Shown here in pieces: positions 1 through 13,800 of a stretch of 64,000 nt of DNA. Origin of the DNA: Distichodus sexfasciatus. Taxonomy: Eukaryota; Chordata; Actinopteri; Characiformes; Distichodontidae. Below the pieces are notes generated by a model that was not told the origin of the DNA, made no database searches, and saw only the letters and a program-made list of their open reading frames with translations. Where the stretch lies: NCBI GenBank assembly GCA_032718565.1, contig JAVGVS010000524.1, positions 1 to 64,000 of the forward strand, in the 5' to 3' direction. Position 1 is the first letter of the stretch. Each line of letters begins with the position of its first letter. The translations under genes were made by a program, and so were the position numbers.

Positions 1-33
1 CACTATATATATATATACACACACACACACACT
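1..33. repeat. AT/AC compound microsatellite
   Basis: The window opens with alternating AT dinucleotides that pass into AC dinucleotides. This is a simple repeat and is cut by the window edge. Confidence 0.9.
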
Positions 34-2247
34 TTTTGTTCAGATACTGTTTAAGACACATACTGCTTCAGTTGTCTTTTTGCAAGATACACTATTCTAA
101 TAATTAATTTCTGGTGAAGGTTCTGTCTCTAACTATTGTACTGTGATTTAACAGATAGATGGACTTACATTTAGAAGAGGGAAATGAGGCAATATGAATG
201 TTTAGCTCTGCCTCTTTCAAATGAGTGATTTCTCATAATGTGCCATTGCTCAATGTCACCAAGCACAGCTATTTAAAAGGTATTATAGGTGAATAATATG
301 AATGCTAGGACAATTCTGTCATTATAACACCACATTATTTATTATGTCTGACTGCATGGCACACAAAATATCTTTCATTACAAAGCTGCACTTTAATTCA
401 GGTGAGTGAAAATATTACCAGGTAGGTTTAATAATGTGTTATATGACCCTTACCTTTTTTGTTTCTTTAAGAGGTCCCACATGAAATCTTGAAGGGTTTT
501 TCTTGCCATGACAGAATGGGAATAGAACAGTATGCACTAGGAACCCTCATGATATGGTTACACAGTCTAAAAAAGGCAAAGCCATTCCTTGAGAGTCAAA
601 TGTTTATTTATGTGCACTAAAATACAATCTATTTAAAAGAATTGTATTTATAGGAAGATGTAAGCTTATTCTAATCAAAACATGGGGAACACGTTTATCT
701 GTGCTATTTAAGTTGTTGTATTTGGGGTGTTAAATCAAATGTAAATGTGAATCAAACCTGTGCTACTGTTTTATGCCTTTTTCTCAAATATGGGATATGA
801 GATGTAAGAAAACTGTTGTAGTTCTCTGGGGAAAAAAAAGTTTCATACTTTGTTAAAAAACAAATATACTTTTATTCACTTTTTACTTTTATTGTTATTT
901 TTGCATGTGGGATTTGTAATCAGAATCAGGTGCTACAAAATGTTACTAAACATTACTCACTGGCAATATTTTAATAAAACATTTTTCAATCAGATATTTG
1001 TCAAAGTAATTTGATTCTTTTATATACAGATGATTTATGAAATACTAAATCAGTTTGAATTTACATTGAAATCAGATCAGGATGAATCATTCCAGTGCTC
1101 AGAGTTTATCGCCATCTGCTGGACAAAACCTCTTAATGCATGCTTTAACTAAAGTGAACACGATGCCACACAGAATCTTTGCTTAAAAACAACAACTCCT
1201 CTTTATTTAATCTTGATTATATACAAGTTGGCTCAGCGGTCTCTGTAATTTAAATCTGAACTCCATGTTCTCGAAAGTAAGGAAAATGTGGCTGGCATAT
1301 CAAGGTGGATATGGACTGCTTCTATTACACTGGATGTTGCAGCCTCCTCCACCCTAACTGCCTTGGATTAGAATCTGTTTGTTTAACTTCTCTTACCCTG
1401 GTGTCTGTCACGAATCCCATCAGCACTTCATCACTACTCTCAGCATCAGGTGGTGGAAGAGGTTTGAGTTAACCCAAAATCATCACTTGGAAATGGCTGC
1501 GGTGCGAGTCTAATCCCAGGAATAGCAATTGGTTAGGCTATGAGAGGGAGCCTTGACTTAAAAGGATCTAAAACTTTTGAATTTAGGTGAGAGCTTATGA
1601 TGGGATGTAGTACATAAGGAATATAAAAGTTTAGTTGCGTAGGTAAATGGAGGGTTTTCCCCCGAGAGTAATCGGGCATTAATAAATAATACTAAACCAT
1701 CATTAGTTGACACTACCATTATGCAAAATATATGGCATTCCTACATTTGTCATATATTTAGGGTATGTTTATTTTTACACATGGAGCAAAAATGTAAGCT
1801 TTTCAGTTAGGTTAAGTAACTGGCCAAAGCTGTTCACAATCACTGCCAATGGGTTTAAAATTTAACTATAAATAACTATAAGTGACAAATCCATGGGGGC
1901 AGATACGGAGGCAGTGCCTCAGCATCGGAAAGTCACTGCATATACTGTACATGGACCTAAATTGAAGAACATGAAAGTAGATTTCATAGATGGATAATAA
2001 AGAACACCATTAAGATGTCGTAACACATTCTTACGTAATTTTAAAGATCAAAATATGCATCTAAACATAATTACCATAAATTGTAATTACAAAAACATAA
2101 TTACCTAAACATAATTTATAGAGGACACATGATAACTCATACAGTATATAAGATCGGTAGTTTGAATAGTTAGGATGGCAAGAGTTAAAATAGGATCCAA
2201 TGCCTTAAAGTTTTCAACCTCTTTTTATTTACACTAAGTTACATGTG
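34..2247. other. AT-rich non-coding stretch
   Basis: No open reading frame with protein-like composition, no convincing exon flanked by splice sites, and no repeat family I can name. I see nothing functional here. Confidence 0.5.
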
Positions 2248-2584
2248 GTGCCCAAATCATTCATTCATTCATTAATCGAACCGCTTAATCCCAACAGGGG
2301 TTGCGGGGGGCCAGGTGAACTTATGGGCACAAGGCGGGAAACAACCCTGGGCAGGCACCAACACACCGCAGGGCACACACACAATCACATTCACAATTTA
2401 GAGTCACCAATTAACATATATTCCTTGCTTTTGGACTGTGGGAGGAAACCAGAGCACCCGGAGGAAACCCACACGAACACAGGGAGCGCACGCAAACTCA
2501 GAAAGGCCCTACGGCCAACCCGGGGCTCGATCCCAGGAGGCAGCGCTAACCACTGCGCCACTGTTCTGTCCGTGCCCAAATCAT
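2248..2584 (-). mobile_element. tRNA-derived SINE (HE1/V-SINE-like), complete with target-site duplication
   Basis: Read on the minus strand, this starts with a tRNA-like head whose B-box resembles 'ggatcgagccc'. The well-known fish SINE body follows ('ggtttcctcc', 'gtccaaa', 'gtgtgtg'), and the element ends in ATGA-type repeats, seen on the plus strand as 'cattcattcatt' at the left edge. A perfect 13-bp direct repeat 'gtgcccaaatcat' lies at 2248-2260 and again at 2572-2584. It is the target-site duplication expected from LINE-driven retrotransposition, so the insertion is fairly young. The short ORFs across it are not genes. The family name rests on recalled consensus features rather than a database match. 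Confidence 0.85.
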
Positions 2585-4497
2585 CCTAATAAATTACTAC
2601 GTTAAGACTTAATAGAGCTAAGAAACTAAGGAGTGTTAAACAGAGTAATGTAGCAAACTGTAAAAAGAGTCAGGTGATGTGTGAGTACAGTTTAAAAGGA
2701 TGAACTATAGTAAAAGCTATTGTGCTGGTGTTTTGAAAAGGATGATATGAGAAGTGTAACTACAATTCCAAAGTAGCTGGCAAAGGTAAGTATAACTTTA
2801 GAATTTGGACAGAGGTTTGCAGACAGGATGTTTAGTTAATTGCAATGATGTCTTAGTTTTTAATAAATCATTGTGGATCAGTAGATCATTCTTAAGATGT
2901 TTTTGGTTAAGAAATCAATATTGTTTTAATAGTGTCAATGCTAAATATGGGTTTCCCTATATGTGAATTCCACCAGGCTGATACTGTTTCCCGAACATGC
3001 TGTTCACTCAAAATTTGATGTGGATAGTTATCAGTGTTGAGTGCACTCACCGTTTTCTGCAGCTGATCATAGCTTCAGGCTGAAAAGTGGGCGATGGATA
3101 GTGTGAAATTCCTTTTGTGAGGCACTAGTTGCTAAGACACCCAGAGGAGTTAGTGATATCCATCTGTGTAGATGAATAATTATACCACAGTGGCAAAATC
3201 ACTCATGAACGATTTGCCGAGTGGAAGAGGAGGAGGGACCATGCGCTAGGGACTTCTGTGCTGTGGCATATGTGTGTCATTAAACAAATAAATAACTTCA
3301 CTCTGCCAAATTCTGAAACTAATCTCAGTGGTCAATTATGCAATCAAAACAAGGCCACCCAAGATACCATGTCTGTTCATATCTCCAAAAAACTCAACTA
3401 AAACCCTATTGAATTTGATGTTCCTGTTGGGAAGAGGCAAATTGAAGACAGTTGGCCCATATCGCCTGAATCACCTTCTCAATAGTAATGTCACGAATCT
3501 ATCAGTTCTGAGGCACTGCACTCGCATATGAAGGGTGGCTGAATGGAGACCAAGCATAGAGAAGGTGACCTGACTGTGCCCTGGTCGTAACACAGTTAGA
3601 GGAGAGTGAGGTCATCAGCATTCAGACACGTCTGTATCACTGCAGGCCACAGCCTACAGCATATCTTAAATGTCGTAAATAGCCTTCTCGTTCTCTCCTG
3701 CCCTTGCTAACAGCAGCCTGATAGCCGTGTGCTGTTTATTCTGTTCTCTAAAAGCTTTTCTAGCACAGCCCAAATGATTATTTCAATGGCACTTTCTAAG
3801 ATCAGGCCTCTTTAATTGTGTTTGAGTATTTCTATGCTCTGCTCTAAACTACATTAGACCGATGCTGCGCAGTTTCCCAACTGATAACTGAGTGTTTTTC
3901 AGAGAGACATTACTTTGGGGTTGAAGGAACTTAACACAGGATGTGGTTCTTTTCTAAAGGAACAAAGTCAACAGTGATCATGTTGGAAAGAGCTTGCTAT
4001 ACCTGGATGCTTTGTCTCAAGTTGAGTAGGTCAGGACTTACACAGATATGAATCAAAACTGACTCAGTTCACTTGAGTTGTTCTGTGGACAGTAAAAGTT
4101 TTAGTTCTGTTTGACCCCATTTTTGTGCTTCTTTACCTTTTATTATTAGTGTTATGTAGCACACATTATGATCCATGTTACAAAATGATCCAAAGTCTAA
4201 ATATACCATGCATGAACAGCGTTCCTAGAAATATTTTGTTCAACACATTAAAATTTTGTTCTTATGTCTCACATTTGAAGAATCAGAGCATCAGTATATG
4301 ACTAAGCTCCGTTGACAGATGAACAGGATGACATGATCATAGATGACAATTTGTTGTGTCACGCGCAGAAGAAATGTCCAGGGGCAAGGCAGCTCAGAGT
4401 GCCAACACAGATGATGTCACATACACTGACCACTGGCAGCTAGGTATGTTCAACTTTTTATAAAACTCTTGCCAATGATGTACAATTTGGAAAATAC

Positions 4498-4834
4498 AAA
4501 GGTAAAGCATTTAACGCTGCTGCCTCACAGTGAGAAGGTCCTGGGTTTGAACCCCGGGGACGGCCGTAGGGCCTTTCTGTGTGGAGTTTGTATGCTCTGC
4601 CCGTGTTCGCATGGATTTTCTCTGGGTGCTCCAGTTTCCTCCCACAGTCTGCAGGCATGCACTATAGGTGAATTTAAACTGGTCCCATAAGGTGTGAGTG
4701 AGAGTGTGATTGTGTGAGTGTGTGTGCCCTGCGGTGTGCCGGCACCCGTAAGTTCCCGGGATAGGGTCCGGTCCCCAGGCGACCCCAGTTGGGATTCAGC
4801 GGTTCGGATAATGAATGAATGAATGAAAGGTAAA
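4498..4834 (+). mobile_element. tRNA-derived SINE (HE1/V-SINE-like), second copy
   Basis: This is the same family as the copy at 2.25 kb, on the plus strand. A degraded tRNA-like head with a B-box-like 'gggtttgaacccc' is followed by the conserved body ('cctttctgtgtggagttt', 'ctcccacagtc') and a tail 'gaatgaatgaatg'. The 9-bp repeat 'aaaggtaaa' at 4498-4506 and 4826-4834 fits a target-site duplication. The two copies differ at many positions in the 3' half, so they are independent insertions. Confidence 0.82.
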
Positions 4835-6724
4835 AGACTATATCTTTTAAACCTGGTCTGAAATCTGGGGCAGCAACTGACTGTTGTTTTAAGGCTACAT
4901 TATTAAGACAGAAAAGTGTACCTACATACGCACCGTCAGGAAAGTACAGCAGTGCACAAATTAGATTTTTTTTAAAAGTTGGCAACGTGAAATATTATGA
5001 TTGTGAACAGCAATGTTTAGTGAGCTTTGGTGAAACCCTGAAGCTGTTGTAGACTTTCTGCTCACACATTTTCATTTTGTTTAAAGTCTTCACTTTTACC
5101 TGATGCCATTATATAATGCTCCATTTAAATGCAAGTGCTACTGACCTATAATGATTACGGTAGTGACCCTGATCTACAAAAATATAATTTTTTCACTTGT
5201 GGTCATAAAATTGTCAGATGAGTATGTTAATGCTGCACACATTTTTGAGTAACAGTCTCTGATACTCCATCTATACTGTATATTAAATTGTAGCTTAAAA
5301 TGGCCAAACCTTCAAAGTAATCACATCTGTCTCAATGCTTTGATGATGTTTTTAATGATTGGTACAGACATCTTTTTAAAAAACTGTCATTTAAATTGCC
5401 TGTTGACATCCCTCTGCCATTCTATCAGATTTTTACTCTGTTTATGCTCCAATTAAAGTGTTTGGGTTGACAGGCCCGTGGTGGAGTTCTCCCCGAGCCT
5501 GGGTCTGAGCCTCTCTAATCCCATTAAAGAGTGTGTGTGTGTAAGTGAGAGAGAGAGAGAGGATTGCTTCTCCACACAGTTAGCTCTCTGAGAGATCTTT
5601 AATTGGAGTTTGGAGGTTTGGGGCAGTAGTTTGTTGTTCGGATGGTTTTATCCACTAAGTCTCTTTCATGGCTGATAATTGTCAGTGCGGTGGCGCTACT
5701 ACCACTGCAGTGTCTCTTCAGTATCTTTTAATAGGTCAAGAATTCATTCTAAAAGAGCACAAAATCACTTTTCTTCCTTTACAAAGCTTTTTTAGACAAC
5801 AAAACTACCATTGTGATGTGGTTTAGGCTTGATGCTCCCACATGTGGCTGTTTTCACATAAACAATACAACACAGCAAATTCCACTGTTTAATATTCAGA
5901 ATAATGTCATCACGCTTAAACACAGATTTACATTAAGCCTTTGAATGATTTGGCGCTGGGTGAGTATACTGTTCTTAGTAAAATGAGCTGAAGTCAAAGT
6001 GGAGAGCTGTAGATTGCCCAGAGCCGATGGCCGATCAAAGAGTCCTCACAGCTTTGTTGCTCTCTCACTTACTGACATAGTGCCAGCAATTGTTCTGATA
6101 ATGCCGGACTGAGTTTCATGACATATGTAATCTTCAGAACAAGCAATCTCTTATATAAGGTTAAAAGAAAGGCACTCAAAACAAAGGGTACATGTGCTTA
6201 TCACCAAATGACTTCTTACGATTGAAGTCGATGTCTGTTCCATTCCTGAAGTGGCTCCAACCCTTCAGGGGACATAGTGGCAAGTGACACCTGTTTAGAT
6301 ATGGTAATAAACACCATGATAGGGACTGAATAACCAGAAGGACTTATGAGGTGAGAGATAAAAAGGACCTGACAGCTGGAACCAGCGCAGTGCTCACCAT
6401 CACCATACATGTCAGTGATTAGTTTGAAAGCTGCCGCAGCACCATTTTAATGGTGCAGCTTTAATGATCATGAAAGATAAACTTTCTTAGGGAGGTGCCC
6501 TTTGAAAAATAATTCCTTGTCCCAATAAAAAAGTCTGCCTAAAGTAACCGTCAAAGTCCAAAATTAAGAGACATGGATGTTGGAATGACAGATATTATAC
6601 AACTGGGTAAACTTTCATTTGAAATGAAAATATCAAAATGTCCTGAACCAAGAATTGTATTGTATAAATTTTTGCTTTTATTTATTAAATTAGACTACAT
6701 TAACGTTATACATTGGTATTTCTG
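4835..6724. other. Non-coding stretch, no recognised feature
   Basis: Unique-looking AT-rich sequence with a short GA/GT microsatellite near 5531-5562. Open frames are short and show no family resemblance. Confidence 0.45.
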
Positions 6725-8170
6725 TTTTAAATTCAATTCAATTGAAGTTTATTGTAGCCATTCCAACAACATAGTTGATAGGAATTTGTCTTAGTGTGGT
6801 CACATTGACATATTAACAGCACACAACACAGCACAACACATGACATTAAGTACATGTAATAGATCAGTTTTGTAAAGAGGCACAGTGTAAGGACAGGGAA
6901 AGTACTGGGGTTCCCTTCAAAGTACATTTAGTGCAAGGAGGTATAGTTCAGATTGCAAGAGGGAAAAGTCCATGGTCTAGGGCTCAATCCAAATCATTCA
7001 TACCTTATGCATGTATCATGATGTGCAAGGTATGAGGGGTCCGTGATGATGCTTCTATCCATCCTGGTGATTCTGGTGGTATAATATGAAGCTATGGAAG
7101 ACAGACTGCAAACGATAATAAGGCTCTAAACCAGACCTGGGCATTGCCCTTCCCGAGGGCCACATCCGGCCATTTTTTCTGTCCCTGGCTGGCCCGCCTG
7201 AGGATAGCATGAAACATCAAATTAAACATAAAAATCAAACATAAGTAGTGTACTTTGTGCACACCATACAACTGCATTGCTTTTATTTTGAAGGTAAAAC
7301 ATGCAAAAATGTACATATTTCAATATTGCTTTTATTGTGAAAAGAAAGTATGGTCAAAAATAAAATTATATAAAGATATAATATGCCCTGCTCTGCAACA
7401 TTTATAGCTTAATCGTAACATCTAGTATTAACAGTAGAAGCTAATCTAAACTAGACAATTGTCTGTTTTTTAAAGTTCAGTTGAGCATAGTTGATTGCAG
7501 TCTATTGGTTTGGCCCTCCATGTCAATTCAAATTTGTCATGTGGCCCCTTAGGAAAATTAATTGCCCACCCCTGCTCTACACACTACTTTCTTGAGTTTT
7601 TCGTGTTTGTATGTATTACCATATAAAGTCAGGATGGAGAAAGTAAGCACGATTTCTATGAAAGCTCTATAGAAATCTAGCATATCTTCCTGACTGACCC
7701 CACATTTTCTGAGCTGCCGTAGGAGTCTCTGATGGGCTTTACTGACAATGAGACTGATGTCGAGGTCACATGTTAGACATTGGTGAATAGTGGTGCCTGG
7801 GAAACAAAAGGAGGAGACCCTCACAAAAACCTGCCTTTTGATGAAGATGAGATGAGATATTGAACTGCCTCCTGCCTAAAATTAACAATCTTTTTGTTTT
7901 TTTATACAATGAGAATCAAATTGTTCTCAGTACCAGTTGCTCTACTTCATTCCGGTATACAGATTCATCACTATTAGAGAGAAGACCTACCACGGTGGTA
8001 TCATCAGCAACATTAACAATTTAACAGACGTTGAGTAAGAACGAGAGTTGTTCGTATGAATAGAGTACAAAAGTGGTGGCAAGACACACCCTTGTGGAGT
8101 GCCAGTGTTAAGAACCCTAGGAAATGAGAGATGATTAGCCATAGCCATTTTTCTGAGGTCGTTCTTCTCA
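6725..8170 (-). pseudogene. Degenerate L2/CR1-like non-LTR retrotransposon (reverse transcriptase relic)
   Basis: On the minus strand, fragments of a reverse transcriptase are readable in broken frames. Near 8109-8040 there is the pre-catalytic 'NTGTPQGCVLPPLL' block. Near 8015-7970 the catalytic region reads 'ADDTTVVGLLSNSDES', where the family normally has F/Y-ADDT. A frameshift separates the two. At 7824-7558 the C-terminal thumb-type segment reads 'LRQLRKCGVSQEDMLDFYRA'. The left end (about 6725-7123) looks like the element's 3' end, with an antisense 'caataaacttcaattg'-type tail. Frames are disrupted and no endonuclease domain is visible, so it is a 5'-truncated dead copy. It is split by an hAT-like insertion at 7132-7574. 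Assignment to the L2/CR1/Rex group is from the motif style, not from a search. Confidence 0.75.
7124..7582. mobile_element. Non-autonomous hAT-type element nested in the LINE relic
   Basis: The ends form an imperfect terminal inverted repeat: 'cagacctgggca' at 7132 and 'tgcccacccctg' ending at 7574. Just inside lie 'gagggccacatccggcc' and 'catgtggcccctt', typical of common fish hAT-derived repeats. It is flanked by an 8-bp near-duplication, 'ctctaaac' at 7124-7131 and 'ctctacac' at 7575-7582, the length expected for hAT transposases. The 443-bp interior is AT-rich and encodes no transposase. LINE-like sequence continues on both sides. Confidence 0.75.
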
Positions 8171-8419
8171 TCTGCCCTGACATCTGCTCTGCATGAACTT
8201 TAATTAAGATTGTTAATTAATGAATTAATGTTCGAACAAATAAGTCTTATGTGCTACTCAAAACTGGACAATAAGGGACATGGTGAGCGGCGTGACTATT
8301 AACTGTCATGTACAGCCCAGTTACTATCAGAAGAAGGATCTGAAAGTATTGATGTTATGATCACCTCAGCAATCCCACAGCCGATCACAAAATGCAAAAA
8401 TTCATAGTCTTAGCAGTTT

Positions 8420-8850
8420 TTGTTTATTCTTGATTGTCCCTATGCGTCTAACTTGTGTTTATTTTGTCTTTTATGTTAAAAATATTAAACCTCTTTTCCA
8501 CTCTGCTCTTGCATCCTACAGTATTTGCACAACTATTGAACATTGCTTGTACATATCACTGATTGTAGTTTCTCACTGACTGATATCTGCACAAATTATT
8601 GAAAGTATTGCACAGACTGTAATTCTCTACTGCTGTGACAATATCTGCACATACTAGATCCGACTTGAATGTTAGTCATAAGTTTTTCATATTGAAACTG
8701 TCACACTAACTTATTCACATTCAATGAAAGTTTTAAAGTTTATATTTTATCTTCTACTGCTAGTTTAAAATGTATATTTTATCTTGTCTCTCTGTATACT
8801 TGTACAGGATATAGCAGAGATGACAATAAAGTTTATATTGACTTTGACAT
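8420..8850 (+). mobile_element. 3' end of a LINE (untranslated tail)
   Basis: The stretch ends with 'gtatacttgtacaggata' and 'agcagagatgacaataaag', a tail typical of a fish LINE 3' UTR. The upstream sequence, with repeated 'tattgcacagact' and 'tctgcacat' phrases, has the same style. The terminal ~65 bp match, in inverted orientation, the block at about 16215-16285, so the two are copies of one family. No coding part is attached on this strand. Confidence 0.6.
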
Positions 8851-10157
8851 TGACCTCTGCATCCTACCACAATGCACAGCACTGACAATTGATAATTTAG
8901 CATTGAATATCTTGCACATTTAATAATGATTAATTATATAACTAAAACAAATGTTTATTGACCTTACTAAATTTGTTGCATAATTGTGGAAAATAATTTG
9001 TTGCTACATGATTGGACTTTATGAATTCCAGAAAAGAGCCTGTAGATTTATGAAAAAGCATGTAGACGGCAGTTTTATGACATATTTATTGTTGGTAACC
9101 AAAGTCCCAGGTAATATGTTGATTAATCTAAATGCTACATTTCTAAAACCTCTAAAATGGTAGGTTATTGAATAAGTGGATGCCTTAAAAATATACAGTG
9201 GACCCATATGTCTATTAGCATTACAGTACATTTTATGAATTTATAAGAGAGCATTTGGGTAGTAGGCAACCAGTCAACCCTAACAGACCACTAATGTCTC
9301 TCTCAGAGACCATCATGGCTGAGTGGCCAGAAAATGCTTTGGGAAACCATTGTTGTGCACCACTGATTCAAAACACAGGACTTCATTATGTGTTCTGACA
9401 GCTGAAATAGTGATTTTTCATCGACAGAGAAGGCACCATTTGCACACTGTTTCATAGTTTAGTACTAAAGGGATTTACATATAAAATTAATCATTATTAT
9501 TACAGTGTTTTAAAGAGAGAGGTTGATCTGTACAGCATGTGTTGATTGTTTTAGAACTAGCTGAATGTGGACATTTTTGTCCGCACCTGAGTTATGGACC
9601 CTGTCATCCGGCTAAGTCAGTTTATGTGTCCCTTGGTCAATTAAACTGTTCTTTATTCATTGTCTGTTGTAACACAAAGTACAAAGCTATTACTGTGTTC
9701 TTTACTTAGGTGCTGCCAAGGGGAACCTTTAGGAAAACACATGATGGAAGATGATTCTCCCAGTACTCATTCTGTTCCTTAATTTAAAGGTAAATACTGA
9801 AGCGTGCTGAGGCTCCTGTTTAGAAAATGTTTATTGGATTATTCCAGTCATACAGAGAATGTTATTAGTTAGAAGACCTCACAGGACCCTGTGTGAAAGA
9901 GGGGAACAATTACTTTTTAACAGAATGTATTGCATATTGCATTAACTGCATATGTTTCAGGAGATTAGCTGCTTATGTATTTACACAAATATTCATTCAA
10001 ATGTCAAAACCCAGACGAAAACAAGAGTAAATATGGAAAGTAAAGGTTTACTTCTGTTTAGTGACCTGCATTGCCCGTGAACTGCAAGTTAAAATTACTC
10101 TGACAGTAAGGCTCTGGAGAACACCAAGTAAAAGGAGTATACTGAATCGGAAACATG
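8851..10157. other. Non-coding stretch, no recognised feature
   Basis: AT-rich sequence without credible exons or named repeats. Confidence 0.45.
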
Positions 10158-10218
10158 GCACACGCACACACACACACACACACGCACACACACACGCACA
10201 CACACACACACACACACT
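10158..10218. repeat. (CA)n microsatellite with CG interruptions
   Basis: About 60 bp of CA dinucleotides interrupted by 'cgca'. It creates a Cys/Val-rich spurious reading frame on the minus strand. Confidence 0.9.
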
Positions 10219-10669
10219 CAGAAACACCTCCCTGTAGGAGAGCCTGATTAAGCTGGTGGACAAACCTAAAGTGACAAGGGTCTTTGGCAGGGGAGTGCTG
10301 TCAGACTGAGCTCCATGTTCCTGCACTTTCCGGCTGTGGTGGAGCGAACACATCCCGTGGACCCCTGTGGGCACAAACAAGGGTCAACACTCAGCGGGCT
10401 GCAGACACACAGAAAAGCATATGGGAAATGCATTGGTGAAATAATAGAGCTTAGTCCTGTGAAAAAATTATGATTCAGTATGTTCTTGAAAAGAGGGGCT
10501 ACAAGTTGTAAAGCTATAGCTAAATAAAAATGATGAGAATTTAAATAAAAAGCTACCCTTTTTTGTGTCAAAACTTGCAGTGATGCCATGGTTCTTAATT
10601 GGTCATTTAAATACTAAAATCTTTTGGTCTTCACATTCACAAACCTATTTGAACACTTCATCGGCTCAA

Positions 10670-10870
10670 TTTGGAGTAGGCCAGAGGAGGATAATATCCC
10701 CTTCTGAGTCCTGGTTCCTCTCAATGTTTTTTCCTATTTACTACAGATAGAGTTCCCTTGTTGCCGTTCTCTTAGACTTAGCTCTTAGCTCATTAGAGGC
10801 TCGGAATTGGTAATGTAAAGCTGCATTGTAATGTCTGTTGTAAAAAAGCACAATACAAATAAATGAAAGT
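10670..10870 (+). mobile_element. Interspersed repeat with LINE/SINE-type 3' tail
   Basis: The phrases 'cccttctgagtcctggtt', 'cctctcaatgttttttcct', 'gtaaagctgcattgtaatg' and 'aaaagcacaatacaaataa' follow in the order of a very common ray-finned fish repeat tail. The match is to remembered family phrases only. There is no coding potential. Confidence 0.55.
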
Positions 10871-13800
10871 TTCTACAGATATGGGGTCATTATACACACA
10901 CTTCTTGACAGCTCAGGCAATATCTCTGAGTCTCGTACCCATGCCTCACCACGTGTGCTGAGTGATCCTTATATCTGAACATCAGGCTCTTTGTCTAATA
11001 TTGTAACTCAGGCCTTGCTGGACAAAAGCACACAATATAAAGAGCCCTGTTTTTTTGTCTGCTATCTTTTCATCAAGAGATCAAGTGATCAAGAGCATGG
11101 ACAAATTCTGAATAGGCCACTTCATAGATCAGGTAATATATTATATGAAAATGTGGTGCATCTGTTGGTTCATCTGGATTAGTGATTGATAGAATGTCAG
11201 ATGTTAGGGGAGGAATGGGTCTTGAGTTTATCTGAGAACTGCTCCCTGAAATTTTCTGCATGTCTGCAGTGTTCCAATAAGCTTCAATAGAGTATTGTTC
11301 TTTTCTCTTGAAGGAGTAGGTGGTATAACAAGAATCTTATGAAAGTTGACATATGACTTTTTTGTCACTTCACTAATTAGTCCTATTAAAGAGGACTATG
11401 TATGTGATATTATATAACCTTGACATGGCATAATGATGGCCTGATATTAAAGATTATACCTGCATAAATGAACCATTAATTAAATGAATAACCTATATTG
11501 GATCCGCAATGCCCCCCTAATCAAACAACCAGTCATTGCGAATGTCTCATTCATCAGCAAGACAACACGAGAAATTTCCTCGCTTTAAAAAGCAAGACGG
11601 AAATCAAATGCAATTAAATGCACTCTGACTGAAGATCAGTGCAGTCGATACTCTTTTCCCAAGAGGCCAATTATCACTCACTGTATCTAAGTATTAAGTG
11701 ACTCTGTACTGAGGACACGATAAGAGGCAAAACTCTGCGAAAGTCAATTTATTTTGAGAATCAGGAGTCAGGAGGAAGTAAGATATTAGTGGTGGAGTAC
11801 TTCCCATGTCCTATTTGGATGGTACATTCAGACACCTTTTACCTATTAATTGAACTTATAGCAGCATGTGAAATGAGACCTTACTTTTTTGTGTGGCATG
11901 TATTGACTATGCCTATGGTTTAAGCAATATTATTGACTGCAAATGTGTAGGCCAGTTCATCCTTGGAGACAAGTGTCAGGATGTAATCAGTGCCACATGT
12001 AGATGTGTCCTGTAAAACATGTCAAACAGCCCAGTTTTCTTGTTACACAAAGAACAGACCACATAACAACCTGTTACATAATAAAACAAGGTTGTAGTAC
12101 AAAGAAAGACAAGAACTTTTTTTTTGGACCAATATCCTATTCTATTTGTCTACTTCTCACATCAGCATCAAAGATCCAGTTTTACTGTGGACAGAAATGT
12201 TTTTATTTTTGCATCAAGTCATCTGTCACAATATTGTTTCAATTTACTGACACTTGTGGTACAGTTCATATCTCTGGCAGATGTAGAAGTGAAGAGAGCA
12301 TGACATGAAGGTACAAATGCACAATACATCCAACAGCTTGTTAGGAAGTTATATCTCAGCTGACAAACTGCAGAGACTGTGTCAAGCTCATTTTGAGAAA
12401 ACAGACTTCTTTAAAGTCAGAGGTTCCATTTTTTCTTCCTGATGGTGTCTGATGGCCCAGAAACAGTGTACAAAAATATTCCTGTCTGTTTCATTAATCG
12501 TTTGTACTAGTGTTAGATACCAGACGTTCCACATTTTAAAATAACAGAAGAGAGAGAAAACATAAAAACCCATTTGTTAGCTTTGCATAAAGTTGACCAA
12601 GACAACAAAATGTCTAACCGCTTTAACTGCTATCAAAGCAGTATAATGCACGATGCAAGATAAATGATGAATGCATTCAGAGTAGGCAAACTTAAAGGTG
12701 CTTAACTCCCGCAAAACATACAAATTTCCATTTTATAATCCTTATTAAAGGCACACAAACACATCATTTTGAGGTTCAGTCTCCTGTGACAGTTGAATTA
12801 CTGTTTTACTGCAATTGCAGGGCTCAGGAATGCTTTATTGTAAAGGCTATACTTAATAGCACTTCTTAACTGGAACACTTTGGAGAATGGTTGCTTTGTG
12901 TACATTCTGCAAGTTCTTGTGAAAAAGGTAATAGGCAATAAAATTAATCCAGAGTGCTAATTAAGAAGGAGGAGGGCAACGTGCTGTGTCCTGCCCTCAG
13001 GTCCCACTGGGGAGTCCTGCACCTGCTTCCTGCTGTAGGATTTCTCTGAGTGTGTGTGTGTGTGTGAAGTTTTGGCGGACAGAAAACCATACATTTTATT
13101 TTATTTAAAAACTATTATTAAAGTTTTACTACAAATAACAATTTGCATTAAAGTTTAACAACACGTTGATAAAAGCAGGGATTGTTTCTGTTATTAAATT
13201 AAATATAATTCAGATCACATTGCCCAGTTGTGGTCCAGTCTGTAAAATCCACATTCCCATATTAGTTTTCTTTTAGTGGTTGCTCTTGTTGTACACAAAG
13301 GGAGATTTCCCATCCCCTTCCAATGGTCAAAAAAGTCTGGCAAAGAAGTATTTTTCTACTGAAAGTACAGCACGATATCCTCTGCAAAAAATGCACACAC
13401 AGTTTCCCCTGAGCCAGAGCAGTGTGTTGTGTGTATGAAATAATAATATCCTCCATATGGAGCCATTTGAGGCTGTAGAGAGAGCTGGGGGATATAGGCT
13501 ACAGAGCATGTCGTGCAGGAAGAGCTGGAAAATGAGAAGCTTAACCCAGTCAACGAGCCACTACCGTTCTATTAAACGCAAATCAAGTGTAGCACTGTTC
13601 TCAAGTGAGGGAGCATCCCTGTCATTGACAGACTGTCTGTGAAGGTCAACTTATTCCTTTATCTAGGTATTAACTTATTCATAATCTGTAGTCTACAGAA
13701 TAAATAGACATCAGCAAAAGGTCATTCATCGCAGTGGTCTGCCTTCCAAATGTTTCCCACTAAATGTCACCACGCTAAGTAGGACTCAATTGCCTTTGAA

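Noticed and set aside
2245..2589. 114-codon frame and its antisense partner
   Set aside because: Both lie wholly across a SINE insertion.
10048..10380. 110-codon minus-strand frame rich in Cys and Val
   Set aside because: Created by the CA microsatellite.
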